Source of the DNA: Candidatus Sumerlaeota bacterium
GTDB taxonomy: Bacteria; Sumerlaeota; Sumerlaeia; JADFCT01
Length of the DNA: 9,085 nucleotides
Assembly: GCA_026398575.1 (NCBI GenBank)
Contig: JAPLSP010000538.1
Location: 1 to 9,085, forward strand
Direction: 5' to 3'
The notes beneath the pieces were generated by a model. It was not told the origin of the DNA, did not search any database, and saw nothing but the letters and a program-made list of their open reading frames with translations. The position numbers and the translations under genes were made by a program. Shown one piece after another: positions 1 to 7,023 of the stretch; positions within the stretch are counted from its first letter, which is position 1; each line of letters begins with the position of its first letter.

Positions 1-722
1 CGCAGGCGGCCAAGATGATGGATGAGTTGAAAAAGAACTTGCAGAACAATTCCGTGTCCGATCAGGAAAAAGCGGCAATCCAAAAAGAGTTGAAGATGCT
101 GGCCGGACAGTTGGGACCCGAGACGCCGGCAGGCAAGGCGCTGGCCAAGGCGTGCGAGAACATGAGCGCAGGCCAGTTCAACAGCGCGCTGGCCAACCTT
201 GAAGAAGGCGGCGCCGCCCTGCTCGACATGGAGGCCATGCTTCAGGAATTGAAGGCGCTCGATTCGCTCCAATACGATATGGACGCCCGCAAGCTTGCCC
301 TGTGCGGCAAGGCTTGTTTGTGCGAAGGATGCAAAAACGGCAAACCGTGTTTGGGCGGGAATTGCCCGGGGTGTCAGGGCGTCGGCGAGTGGACCGCGGG
401 CGACAGCCGCAATCAAGGCAATGGCATGGGACGCGCGGGGATCGGGCAGGGAGGCATCGCCCGGAGCGCGCCCAACAATGTCGCCTTTCAACAGAAGCGC
501 ATCCAGGGAAACATAGCGCCCGGTGAGATCATCGCCAAGATGAAAGTCCCTGGCACGCAAATGCCCGGCGAAGCCAGCGTCTCTTATGAGCAGATGCGCG
601 AGATGGCCAAGCAGCAGGCCGAAGACACCATCCAGAACGACGTGATGCCCCTGGAGCATCGCGCCCTGATCCGGGATTATTTCGCCGCGATCAAAGAATC
701 CGGAACCGAACAGAAGAAATGA
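1..722 (+). CDS. Coiled-coil, cysteine-rich protein associated with MoxR/VWA clusters (5' truncated)
   Basis: The frame is open from base 3 to the TGA at 720-722, so the gene very probably starts before the window; ATG codons at 15 and 18 are possible starts but have no convincing ribosome site. Numbering from the ATG at 15, residues 1-95 are charged, Leu/Ala-rich and probably helical or coiled coil. Residues 97-120 contain seven cysteines (97, 101, 103, 106, 112, 117, 120) with glycines between them, and a Gly-rich linker follows at about 122-148. The C-terminus has a helical segment ending in LEHRALIRDYFAAIKE. A Cys/Gly-rich linker followed by a tail of the form P-x-x-(Y/H)-R-x-x-(V/I)-x-x-YF recalls, from memory, large coiled-coil proteins beside MoxR/DUF58/VWA genes in Planctomycetota-like genomes. 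The cysteines could bind metal (inference). The function is unknown, and the visible part has no membrane segment. Confidence 0.75.
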   Translation, partial: QAAKMMDELKKNLQNNSVSDQEKAAIQKELKMLAGQLGPETPAGKALAKACENMSAGQFNSALANLEEGGAALLDMEAMLQELKALDSLQYDMDARKLALCGKACLCEGCKNGKPCLGGNCPGCQGVGEWTAGDSRNQGNGMGRAGIGQGGIARSAPNNVAFQQKRIQGNIAPGEIIAKMKVPGTQMPGEASVSYEQMREMAKQQAEDTIQNDVMPLEHRALIRDYFAAIKESGTEQKK

Positions 723-773
723 AAACCAGCCGTCGCCTTTTCATGCATGCATACAGCCAACGAGAAATGAATC

Positions 774-1802
774 TTGAGCCAGCATGATCGCCACAAAACG
801 CGCGGAAAAACACGAAAGAATTTTTTCGTGTTTTTTTGCGTTTTATTGGGCGAAGCGCTTTGTTTATCACTTCTCGCGATCCTGTTCGCCTGTTCGCGTA
901 CATCCAGCGCGCCCAAATCCGGCGGCGCCGGTTTGCAGCCGGAAGTCATCGGTTCGCGCGGGCGATTGCCGGGGAGTTTATCCTTCCCCCGCGGAATTGA
1001 TTTTCTTTCCGATGGCCGGATGGCCGTCACCGACCGCACGGGGCGCATTCAATTGCTTTCACCCGAAGGCAAGCCCCTGCGCGATTGGCTGGTTCCCCGA
1101 TATGACAGCGGCACGCCCACGCGGGTTCGCTTCGATGAGACGCAGTCGAGCGAAACGACTCTGCTCATCGCCGATACGCACTATAGCCGCATCCTGCGCT
1201 ATTCGCTGGAAGGCAAGCTGCTCCTGCAATTCGGCGAATACGGCGAGGCGCCCGGCAAGATGATCTATCCGACCGACATTGCGCTGAATCCAAAGGGCGA
1301 GATATATATCACCGAGTACGGCGTGCACGACCGCGTGATGAAGTTCACGCGCGAAGGAGTGTTCATCAAGCAATGGGGTGATTTCGGAACGGCGCCGGGC
1401 CAGTTTCAGCGTCCGCTCGCGCTGATCTGGGCGCCGCCGGACCGTTTGATTGTCGCCGACACGTGCAATCATCGAATCCAGGTGTTTTCCGAAGAGGGGC
1501 AATTGCTCGAAGTATGGGGCGGACCCGGCGCCGGACCCGGCCAGTTCAATTATCCGTACGATCTTTGCCGGGACGCCGGCGGAATGATTTATGTCTGTGA
1601 ATATGGCGCCAACCGCATTCAGCGGCTGACGCCCGAGGGAAAACCCAATGGCGTTTTTGGCGAAGCCGGGCGGCGCCCGGGGCAATTCGCCGCGCCGTGG
1701 GGCATCGCTTTGGCGCCGAAGGGGCGGATCGCCGTCGCCGATACGGAGAACCACCGGATACAGATATTTGATGCTGGGAAAATATTCGCGGGGGGGAAGT
1801 GA
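774..1802 (+). CDS. NHL-repeat six-bladed beta-propeller protein, probable lipoprotein
   Basis: This is a 342-residue protein. From about residue 62 it consists of roughly six NHL/YWTD-type blades, each with a pattern like FPRGIDF, then a hydrophobic strand (AVTD, LIADT, YITEY, IVADT, YVCEY, AVADT), then a basic-Ile pair such as HRIQVF or NRIQRL and a turn EGK or EGQ. Such propellers usually bind proteins or carbohydrates; no catalytic residues are evident. The N-terminus has a basic stretch, a hydrophobic segment (about 17-39) and a possible lipobox LFAC with Cys40, followed by a Ser/Gly linker, which suggests an outer-surface or periplasmic lipoprotein. The start is uncertain: TTG at 774 is the first codon allowed after an in-frame TGA (768-770) and has only a weak GAG upstream. 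GTG 828 and TTG 846 are alternatives but would remove the basic n-region. A palindromic repeat (795-844) encodes residues 8-24. The gene precedes the VWA cluster on the same strand; a functional link to it is not shown. Confidence 0.85.
   Translation: MSQHDRHKTRGKTRKNFFVFFCVLLGEALCLSLLAILFACSRTSSAPKSGGAGLQPEVIGSRGRLPGSLSFPRGIDFLSDGRMAVTDRTGRIQLLSPEGKPLRDWLVPRYDSGTPTRVRFDETQSSETTLLIADTHYSRILRYSLEGKLLLQFGEYGEAPGKMIYPTDIALNPKGEIYITEYGVHDRVMKFTREGVFIKQWGDFGTAPGQFQRPLALIWAPPDRLIVADTCNHRIQVFSEEGQLLEVWGGPGAGPGQFNYPYDLCRDAGGMIYVCEYGANRIQRLTPEGKPNGVFGEAGRRPGQFAAPWGIALAPKGRIAVADTENHRIQIFDAGKIFAGGK
795..844. repeat. A/T-rich palindromic repeat overlapping the start of the NHL gene
   Basis: The arms 806-817 (AAAAACACGAAA) and 824-835 (TTTCGTGTTTTT) are perfect 12-bp inverted copies around a 6-base loop. 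An outer AAAACGC/GCGTTTT pair (795-801 and 838-844) extends the dyad to 50 bp. The CACGAAA core resembles, from memory, dispersed intergenic repeats of environmental bacteria. The A-rich arm would be read as Lys/Arg codons and the T-rich arm as Phe/Val codons, so the element itself supplies the basic and first hydrophobic parts of the predicted signal peptide. It could act as a weak hairpin on either strand, since both sides end in a T-run, but it is not a classical GC-rich terminator. Confidence 0.7.
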
Positions 1803-1816
1803 TTGTGGGTTGTGCA

Positions 1817-1905
1817 TATAGAACACGGATGCGACGGATATGGCGGATATTCACGGATTTTTAATCCGTGACGATCCGCCATATCTGTCGCATCCGTGTT
1901 CTATA
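1817..1905. repeat. 89-bp near-perfect hairpin with phased CGGAT motifs
   Basis: The arms 1817-1859 and 1863-1905 pair at 40 of 43 positions around a TTT loop. The exceptions are 1836/1886 (a G-U pair in RNA) and the adjacent 1849/1873 and 1850/1872. The left arm carries CGGAT at 1826, 1835, 1844 and 1854, a 9-10 bp period. The right arm carries ATCCG at 1864, 1874 and 1892, plus one variant (ATCTG) at 1883. It occupies most of the 162-bp gap between the NHL stop and the next start. There is no T-run after the stem, so it is not a standard intrinsic terminator. As RNA it would be a very stable structure that could block transcription, protect mRNA ends or separate expression of the flanking genes; as DNA it could be a protein-binding or inserted palindromic element. 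Confidence 0.9.
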
Positions 1906-1964
1906 CAACAAAAGCTTACCCATTCATCAATACCCGCTCTCAATCAGGATCGAACACAATCACA

Positions 1965-4907
1965 ATGCTCATCGAATTCGCTTATCCTGAATTCCTATGG
2001 CTGCTCGTGCCGCTCGCGGCGCATGCGGTGTGGATGGCGCGCCGGCTGGCGGGCCTTGCGCGCGGGCGCCGCTATACAGCGCTGGCCGTCCGGTTGCTGA
2101 TTCTCACCGCGCTCGTGTGCGCCGTGGCGGGGATGAAGGTGTCGTTTGCCTCCAAGGACCTGACCGTTTTCTTTGTCGTGGATGATTCCGACAGCGTCCC
2201 GCGGGCGCAGAGGGATTACGCCAAAGCTTTCATCCAAAGCGCACACAAGCAGATGAGCCTCCACGACCGCCAGTGGATTCTGATGTTTGGCGCGGACGCC
2301 TGCATCGAGCAGACCAACGATTCGCAGCCGGAATTCGAGGCGCCGGCCGCGGTGGTCAAGCGCTCGGGATCCAACATCGCCAACGCGCTGCAGCTGGCCC
2401 TGGCCTGCGCTTCGGGAGCGGCGCAGAAGCGGATCGTCCTCCTGAGCGACGGCAATCAGAACGCCGGAAGCGCGGAGGAAGCCGCGCGCGCGGCCGTGGC
2501 GGCCGGAATCAGCGTGGACGTCGTGCCGCTCAAGTACACCAATCGCCGCGACGTGATCGTCGAAAAGGCCCTGGTCGAAAACCGGGTCAGCCTCGATCAG
2601 CCGTTCGATATCCGCGTCATCGCCACCGCCACCGAAGCCACGCCAGGCAAGCTCAGCGTTTATCAGGACGGCGCGCTGCTCGGCATTTATGACGTCGAAC
2701 TCAAGCCGTCGCAGAAAAACTCCTTCGTCATTCCGACGAAAGTGCGCGACGCCGGATACCATCGCTTCGAAGTCCAAATAGACGCCGAAAACGACGCCAT
2801 CCCCGAAAACAACCGCGCCGCCACCTTCACCTACGGCGAGGGAGAGCCGCGCGTTCTCTACGTCGAAGGCGACGATCCCCAAAGCCTCACGTTGCCGGCC
2901 GCGCTCAAGAGCGAAAAAATCAACGTCGAGATGGTCCGTCCGTCCGGCATGCCCATGAGTCTGCGCGCGCTTCAGATGTACGACGAAATCATTTTCAACA
3001 ACGTCGGCGCCGGCGAAATCGGCGCCGACATGATGAAGATGATGGAAATCGCCGTCCATGATCTGGGCATCGGTTTCATCATGGTCGGCGGCCAGAACAG
3101 CTTCGGCGCCGGCGGATACAACGATTCGCCCGTCGAGCGCATCCTGCCCGTGGAAATGGAAATGAAGAACGAGAAGGTCATTCCGAAGGGCGCCCTGGTC
3201 ACGATCGTCCACACCGTCGAAATTCCCGAGGGGCAATATTGGGCCGAACAAGTTGTCTTTGCGGCCCTTGATGTTCTGGGGCCGCGCGACGAGATGGGGT
3301 GTCTGCAATACTCGTGGCAAACTCGCGAGAGCTGGCTTTTTCCGCTGGAGGAAGTCGGAACCAAGACCAAGATGCGCGATACGCTGTCAAAGGCGCAATG
3401 GGGCGATATGCCCAGCTTCGACACCACCCTTCAAATGGCCTATGACTCGCTCGTGGCGTCCAAGGCGTCGGTCAAGCACGTCGTGGTCATCTCCGACGGC
3501 GATCCGCAGACGCCCAACTGGAATCTGGTGAAAAAAATCCAGGCGGCCAAAATCACCATCAGCACCGTCTGCATCAATCCCCATTCCCCCCGCGACCAAC
3601 AGATGATGAATGACTTGGCGGGCCTCGGTGGAGGCAATTATTACTACCCGACGAGCTACAATCAACTCCCCCAGATTTTCATCAAAGAAGCCACGACGGT
3701 GCGCAAATCGCTGATCATCGAGGAACCCTTCACGCCCGTGGCTAAGACGTATTCGCCCGTGCTGACGGGGTTCTCGGCGCCCTATCCCCAGCTGCTGGGC
3801 TACGTCGGAACGAGTCCCAAAAGCCTGGCAGACATTCCGCTGACGACCGACAAGGGCGATCCGCTTTTCGCCCATTGGCGCCATGGACTGGGCAAGACGG
3901 TCGCCTACACCTCCGACGCCAAGGAACGCTGGGCCAAGGATTGGATCTCCTGGAGCCGGTTCTCCAAGTTCTGGGCGCAGACCGTGCGTTGGGCGCTGCG
4001 GAAATCCTTCAACCGGAACTTCGACGTGAAGATGGAGATTGACGGCGCGGAAGGCAAAGTCATCGTGGACGCCGTGGACGACAAGGGCGAGTTTCGCAAC
4101 TTCCTCAACGTCAAAGGGCGCGTCATCACCCCTTCGCTTCAGCCGGCGGACGTCGAATTCCGCCAGACGTCGCCCGGCCGCTACGAAGCGCCGTTCAAGG
4201 TCACCGAAGCGGGCGCCTACATGCTCGGCGCGCAGGCGCTGGCCGGCGCCGGCGCCGACGCGGGCGATCTCATCACCGGCGGCGTCACGCTCAGCTATTC
4301 GCCCGAGTTTCGCAATTCGTCTTCCAATGAGCCGTTGCTCTACCGCTTATGCGACCTGACCAAGGGACGCGTGCTGGACGCAAAGAGCCCGGTTTTTATT
4401 CACGACCGCGCCAGCCGCGCCGAACCGGCGCTGCTGTGGCCCTGGCTGCTGGCCGCGTTGATGCCGCTGTTCCTGTTCGATGTGTTCCTGCGCCGCGTGA
4501 TCATTGGCTGGAAGGAAGTGGGCGCGGGGCTGGGGTTCGTCTGGGACCGGACCGGCGGATGGTTGCTATCGCGCAGTGCGCCCGCCGAGGGAGTATCCGA
4601 CAATTTATTCGAAGCGAAGAAACGCGCCTTCGCCAAAGAAGACGAACCCGAGACACCGGCCAATCGCGAAGAGCTGTTCGAGTCGCTGCGCAAAGTCAAG
4701 GTCGAGACGTCGCTCCGCAACGTCACGGCCCTCGAAAAGAAAATGCCCGCCCCCTCGCTCGCCAGGGATAAGCCGACTGCCGCCAAGCCGTCCGCGCGGG
4801 AAGAAGACGGTTCGCACACGGGCCGCCTTCTGCAAGCGCGCGCGCAAGCTCGCAAAAAACTGCATCTCGATAAAAATACCGATTCCAAGGGAGACAGCAA
4901 GCCATGA
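1965..4907 (+). CDS. BatA-like membrane protein with two VWA-type domains and a GATase-like insert
   Basis: I place the start at ATG 1965 (980 residues), because the protein then begins with the typical BatA/aerotolerance N-terminus (IEFAYPEFLWLLVPL). The frame stays open upstream to a GTG at 1896, but that lies inside the hairpin. Membrane segments are at about 8-24, 41-57 and 822-845. The basic loop RRLAGLARGRR puts residues 58-820 outside the cytoplasm and the charged tail 846-980 inside. VWA domain 1 (about 66-190) has the metal site D73-x-S75-x-S77, S136 and D162. Residues 295-400 resemble a class I GATase-like fold (VGGQNSFGAGGY, then ILPVEM). A second VWA-like fold (about 408-580) keeps ISDGD (D511), but the DxSxS position reads HTVEI. 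Beta-rich domains follow (about 585-780). The stop overlaps the moxR start by 4 bp, so the two are co-expressed and the cytosolic tail could contact the ATPase (inference). The client is unknown. Confidence 0.92.
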   Translation: MLIEFAYPEFLWLLVPLAAHAVWMARRLAGLARGRRYTALAVRLLILTALVCAVAGMKVSFASKDLTVFFVVDDSDSVPRAQRDYAKAFIQSAHKQMSLHDRQWILMFGADACIEQTNDSQPEFEAPAAVVKRSGSNIANALQLALACASGAAQKRIVLLSDGNQNAGSAEEAARAAVAAGISVDVVPLKYTNRRDVIVEKALVENRVSLDQPFDIRVIATATEATPGKLSVYQDGALLGIYDVELKPSQKNSFVIPTKVRDAGYHRFEVQIDAENDAIPENNRAATFTYGEGEPRVLYVEGDDPQSLTLPAALKSEKINVEMVRPSGMPMSLRALQMYDEIIFNNVGAGEIGADMMKMMEIAVHDLGIGFIMVGGQNSFGAGGYNDSPVERILPVEMEMKNEKVIPKGALVTIVHTVEIPEGQYWAEQVVFAALDVLGPRDEMGCLQYSWQTRESWLFPLEEVGTKTKMRDTLSKAQWGDMPSFDTTLQMAYDSLVASKASVKHVVVISDGDPQTPNWNLVKKIQAAKITISTVCINPHSPRDQQMMNDLAGLGGGNYYYPTSYNQLPQIFIKEATTVRKSLIIEEPFTPVAKTYSPVLTGFSAPYPQLLGYVGTSPKSLADIPLTTDKGDPLFAHWRHGLGKTVAYTSDAKERWAKDWISWSRFSKFWAQTVRWALRKSFNRNFDVKMEIDGAEGKVIVDAVDDKGEFRNFLNVKGRVITPSLQPADVEFRQTSPGRYEAPFKVTEAGAYMLGAQALAGAGADAGDLITGGVTLSYSPEFRNSSSNEPLLYRLCDLTKGRVLDAKSPVFIHDRASRAEPALLWPWLLAALMPLFLFDVFLRRVIIGWKEVGAGLGFVWDRTGGWLLSRSAPAEGVSDNLFEAKKRAFAKEDEPETPANREELFESLRKVKVETSLRNVTALEKKMPAPSLARDKPTAAKPSAREEDGSHTGRLLQARAQARKKLHLDKNTDSKGDSKP

Positions 4908-5896
4908 GCCAATTCGAAGCGAAGGCGAAGGAGTTCCAGCAGGATTTCAAAAAGCTTCATGCTGAAATCTCAAAGGTCATCGTCGGCAACGAAGCCGTGA
5001 TCGAACAGGTCCTGATCACCCTGTTCGCCGGAGGCCATTGCCTGCTCGAAGGCGTGCCCGGCCTGGGCAAGACGCTGCTGATCTCGACGCTGTCCAAGTC
5101 GCTTGAACTGGCTTTCTCGCGCATCCAGTTCACGCCCGACCTGATGCCGTCGGACATCGTGGGGACGCACCTCATCAATGAAAACGCCGAAGGGCGCCGT
5201 GTCTTCGTCTTCGAGAAAGGGCCGGTCTTCGCCAACGTCGTGCTGGCCGACGAGATCAATCGCGCCACGCCCAAGACGCAATCCGCACTGCTCGAAGCCA
5301 TGCAGGAGCGGCACGTCACCGTTGCCGGAAAGCGCAATATCCTCGATCCGCCGTTCTTCGTTTTGGCGACGCAGAATCCGCTGGAGATGGAGGGGACGTA
5401 TCCTTTGCCCGAAGCCCAGCTCGACCGTTTCTTCTTCAAGATCATGGTCACCTATCCCAGCCGCGAGGAACTGACCGTCATCCTGAACCGCACGACACGC
5501 AAAGAGGAACCGCAGGTCGGCAAGGTGATGTCGAAGGACAAGGTCAAGGAATGGATCGCGCTGGCGCGCGAAGTCGTCATCGCCGAACACGTGCAGGACT
5601 ACGCCGTGCGCCTGACGCTGGCCACGCAGCCCGACAGCCCTTTCGCGACGGAGTTGGTCCGCAAATACGTCAAGTACGGCTCGAGCCCGCGCGGCGCGCA
5701 GGCGATCACCCTGGCGGCAAAAATCCGCGCGCTTCTCGACGGCAGGTTCAACGCCAGCTATCTCGATATTGAAAACAGCATCATGCCGGCGCTGCGCCAC
5801 CGCGTGATCCTGAATTTCGAAGCCGACGCCGACAACGTGGCCTCCGATCAAATACTGGATGCATTCAAAAAAGACGTCCCAAGGCAGTTGAAGTAA
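4904..5896 (+). CDS. MoxR-family AAA+ ATPase
   Basis: This 330-residue protein has the usual MoxR length and motifs. The Walker A is GVPGLGKT (50-57) and the Walker B is VVLADEIN with D116 and E117. Sensor 1 is ATQNP with N158, LDRFFF contains R175, and sensor 2 is GSSPRGAQ with R263. A C-terminal helical lid ends in a segment typical of the family (RHRVILNFEAD). MoxR proteins form hexameric rings that use ATP hydrolysis to remodel or load cofactors into partner complexes, usually with VWA-domain proteins encoded next door, as here on both sides. The start ATG at 4904 overlaps the previous stop (ATGA) and is preceded by a good ribosome site, AAGGGAG at 4887-4893, 10 bases upstream. All catalytic residues are present, so it should be active. 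The partner and client specificity cannot be read from sequence. Confidence 0.96.
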   Translation: MSQFEAKAKEFQQDFKKLHAEISKVIVGNEAVIEQVLITLFAGGHCLLEGVPGLGKTLLISTLSKSLELAFSRIQFTPDLMPSDIVGTHLINENAEGRRVFVFEKGPVFANVVLADEINRATPKTQSALLEAMQERHVTVAGKRNILDPPFFVLATQNPLEMEGTYPLPEAQLDRFFFKIMVTYPSREELTVILNRTTRKEEPQVGKVMSKDKVKEWIALAREVVIAEHVQDYAVRLTLATQPDSPFATELVRKYVKYGSSPRGAQAITLAAKIRALLDGRFNASYLDIENSIMPALRHRVILNFEADADNVASDQILDAFKKDVPRQLK

Positions 5897-5903
5897 CTGG
5901 GAG

Positions 5904-5923
5904 CGCCACCATCTTTGGTGGCG
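5904..5923. repeat. Short GC stem-loop after moxR
   Basis: CGCCACC (5904-5910) and GGTGGCG (5917-5923) form a perfect 7-bp stem with the loop ATCTTT, beginning 8 bases after the moxR stop. No U-run follows, so termination is doubtful; it could be an mRNA-stabilising or attenuating hairpin, or a repeat-family member. Confidence 0.55.
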
Positions 5924-5934
5924 AGTGGAGCAGG

Positions 5935-5960
5935 CGCAAAGAGGAGAGACGCAGAGAAAA
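5935..5960. repeat. Purine-rich degenerate heptamer stretch
   Basis: This 26-base segment is almost pure purine apart from scattered C. It can be read as loosely related 7-base units: GCAAAGA (5936), GGAGAGA (5943) and CGCAGAG (5950). Similar CGCAGAG-type strings occur, from memory, as dispersed intergenic repeats in environmental bacterial genomes. The match between units is weak and the call is tentative. Confidence 0.3.
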
Positions 5961-5976
5961 TGCTGCCCTTGTTGCA

Positions 5977-6021
5977 GTCCGACCCGTCCGACCCGTCCGA
6001 CGCGTCTGACCAGTCCGATAA
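5977..6021. repeat. Tandem 9-bp repeat array (GTCCGACCC-like, five units)
   Basis: Five consecutive 9-base units start at 5977, 5986, 5995, 6004 and 6013: GTCCGACCC twice, then GTCCGACGC, GTCTGACCA and GTCCGATAA. The units decay toward the DUF58 start, which lies 30 bases downstream. On the - strand the core reads GTCGGAC, close to the ACGGAT core of the hairpin at 1817-1905 and with the same roughly 9-base period. One frame through the array would encode a run of Ser-Asp-X triplets, but that frame runs into the DUF58 gene out of phase and is not a convincing gene. Confidence 0.85.
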
Positions 6022-6051
6022 AAATCACAGCCAGAAACAAATGAGCCAATC

Positions 6052-6945
6052 ATGCCCGACAATAAAACATCGCTCCTTGACCCACAATTCCTGCGGCGCC
6101 TCGACCGGCTCGAACTCGAAACGCGGCGCGTATTGGGCGGGGCGATCAAAGGCGACCGGCGCAGCAAGAAAAAAGGCGTCAGTATTGACTTCGCCGACTA
6201 TCGCCACTACGTTCGCGGCGACGATCTGCGATTTGTGGACTGGAATCTTTATGGCCGCCTCGACCGTCTCTTCATCAAGATTTTTTATGAAGAGCAGGAC
6301 CTGCAATGCCACCTGCTGCTCGACTCCAGCCGTTCGATGCATTTCGGCGACCCCGACAAGATGGACTATGCCAAGCGGATCGCCGCCGGCCTTGCGTATA
6401 TCGGCCTGACGGGGAGCGACAAGATCGGGATCACGTGTTTCCATTCCGGAACCAGCGGCGCCTTCCCCGCCTCGCGCGGGCGTCACAACGTCCGGCGGAT
6501 GCTCTCGTTCCTCGAAGGCATGGCCGCCGACGGGCGCACGTCGCTCCTGGCCGCCACGCGCGAACTGGTCCAGCGCGTCAAGGGCAAGAGCATCGTCATC
6601 ATCCTCTCCGATTTCCTCGATCCCGGCGGCTTCGAGCCGGCGTTGCGCTACCTGATCCGCGATACGCTCGATGTGTTTGTCATCCAGGTGATGTCGCCGC
6701 AGGAGATTGATCCAAACCTCATCGGGCACATCGAACTGCACGACTTGGAAATATTGCACAAAGTGGAACTCACGATAACGCCGCGCCTGAAGCAACAGTA
6801 TAAACGCAACGTGGAAGCCTATTGCCAGCAGATCAAAGACTATTGCACGCGCTACGGCATGTCCTACACCTTCGCGCGGACCGACGAAGGAATCGAAGAT
6901 CTGCTGTTGAAGCGATTGCGGGAAAGCGGGTTAGTTAAGAGATAA
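6052..6945 (+). CDS. DUF58-family VWA-like protein, MoxR partner
   Basis: This 297-residue protein has the DUF58 signature: a basic segment followed by DFADYRHYVRGDDLRFVDWN (47-66), then LYGRLDRLFIKIFYEEQDL. A VWA-type fold follows, with DSSRSM giving the metal-site residues D91, S93 and S95, a likely Thr at 163 (GRTSL) and D187 (ILSDF). There is no membrane segment, so it is cytosolic and could contact MoxR directly. DUF58 genes almost always sit beside moxR, and this one follows it. The gap is an unusually long 155 bp, filled with a hairpin and tandem repeats rather than the tight spacing common in such operons. The start at ATG 6052 gives the usual DUF58 N-terminus; no strong ribosome site precedes it. 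An ATG at 6041 is out of frame. The biochemical role of DUF58 is unknown. Confidence 0.95.
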   Translation: MPDNKTSLLDPQFLRRLDRLELETRRVLGGAIKGDRRSKKKGVSIDFADYRHYVRGDDLRFVDWNLYGRLDRLFIKIFYEEQDLQCHLLLDSSRSMHFGDPDKMDYAKRIAAGLAYIGLTGSDKIGITCFHSGTSGAFPASRGRHNVRRMLSFLEGMAADGRTSLLAATRELVQRVKGKSIVIILSDFLDPGGFEPALRYLIRDTLDVFVIQVMSPQEIDPNLIGHIELHDLEILHKVELTITPRLKQQYKRNVEAYCQQIKDYCTRYGMSYTFARTDEGIEDLLLKRLRESGLVKR

Positions 6946-6974
6946 ATTCGTGACAACCAAAGCAAACAAATGTC

Positions 6975-7023
6975 AATGTAAAATGTAAAATGAGAAATGA
7001 GAAATGAGAAATGAAAAATGAGC
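6975..7023. repeat. Left heptamer array of a 41-bp perfect inverted repeat
   Basis: Seven 7-base units run without interruption: AATGTAA (6975, 6982), AATGAGA (6989, 6996, 7003), AATGAAA (7010) and AATGAGC (7017). Bases 6975-7015 are the exact reverse complement of 7146-7186. The stretch is strongly A-rich, unlike the flanking GC-rich genes. Confidence 0.92.

Noticed and set aside
743..752. ATGCATGCAT palindrome in the 51-bp gap before the NHL gene
   Set aside because: Too short and simple to assign as an operator without other copies.
1790..1796. Run of seven G residues near the end of the NHL gene as a phase-variable tract
   Set aside because: It lies two codons before the stop, so slippage would alter only the tail; seven G is not exceptional in GC-rich DNA.
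1896..1964. Upstream GTG start for the large BatA-like gene
   Set aside because: The added 23 residues are encoded by the hairpin arm and leader, are not hydrophobic or family-like, and the ATG at 1965 gives the standard N-terminus.
1995..3320. Long open frame on the - strand (441 residues) antisense to the large BatA-like gene
   Set aside because: It is the mirror of a high-GC coding frame; the translation is rich in Arg, Asp, His and Gly with no recognisable domain, while the + strand has clear VWA motifs.
5904..5923. Rho-independent terminator after moxR
   Set aside because: The stem is good but no T-run follows on the + strand, and the downstream base composition is mixed.
4970..6049. 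Open frame on the - strand (359 residues) opposite moxR
   Set aside because: The + strand encodes full Walker and sensor motifs; the - frame has no domain and crosses the repeat-filled gap.
5915..6409. + strand frame of 164 residues containing a Ser-Asp-X repeat from the 9-bp array
   Set aside because: It enters the DUF58 gene out of frame, has no ribosome site, and the low-complexity part is explained by the tandem DNA repeat.
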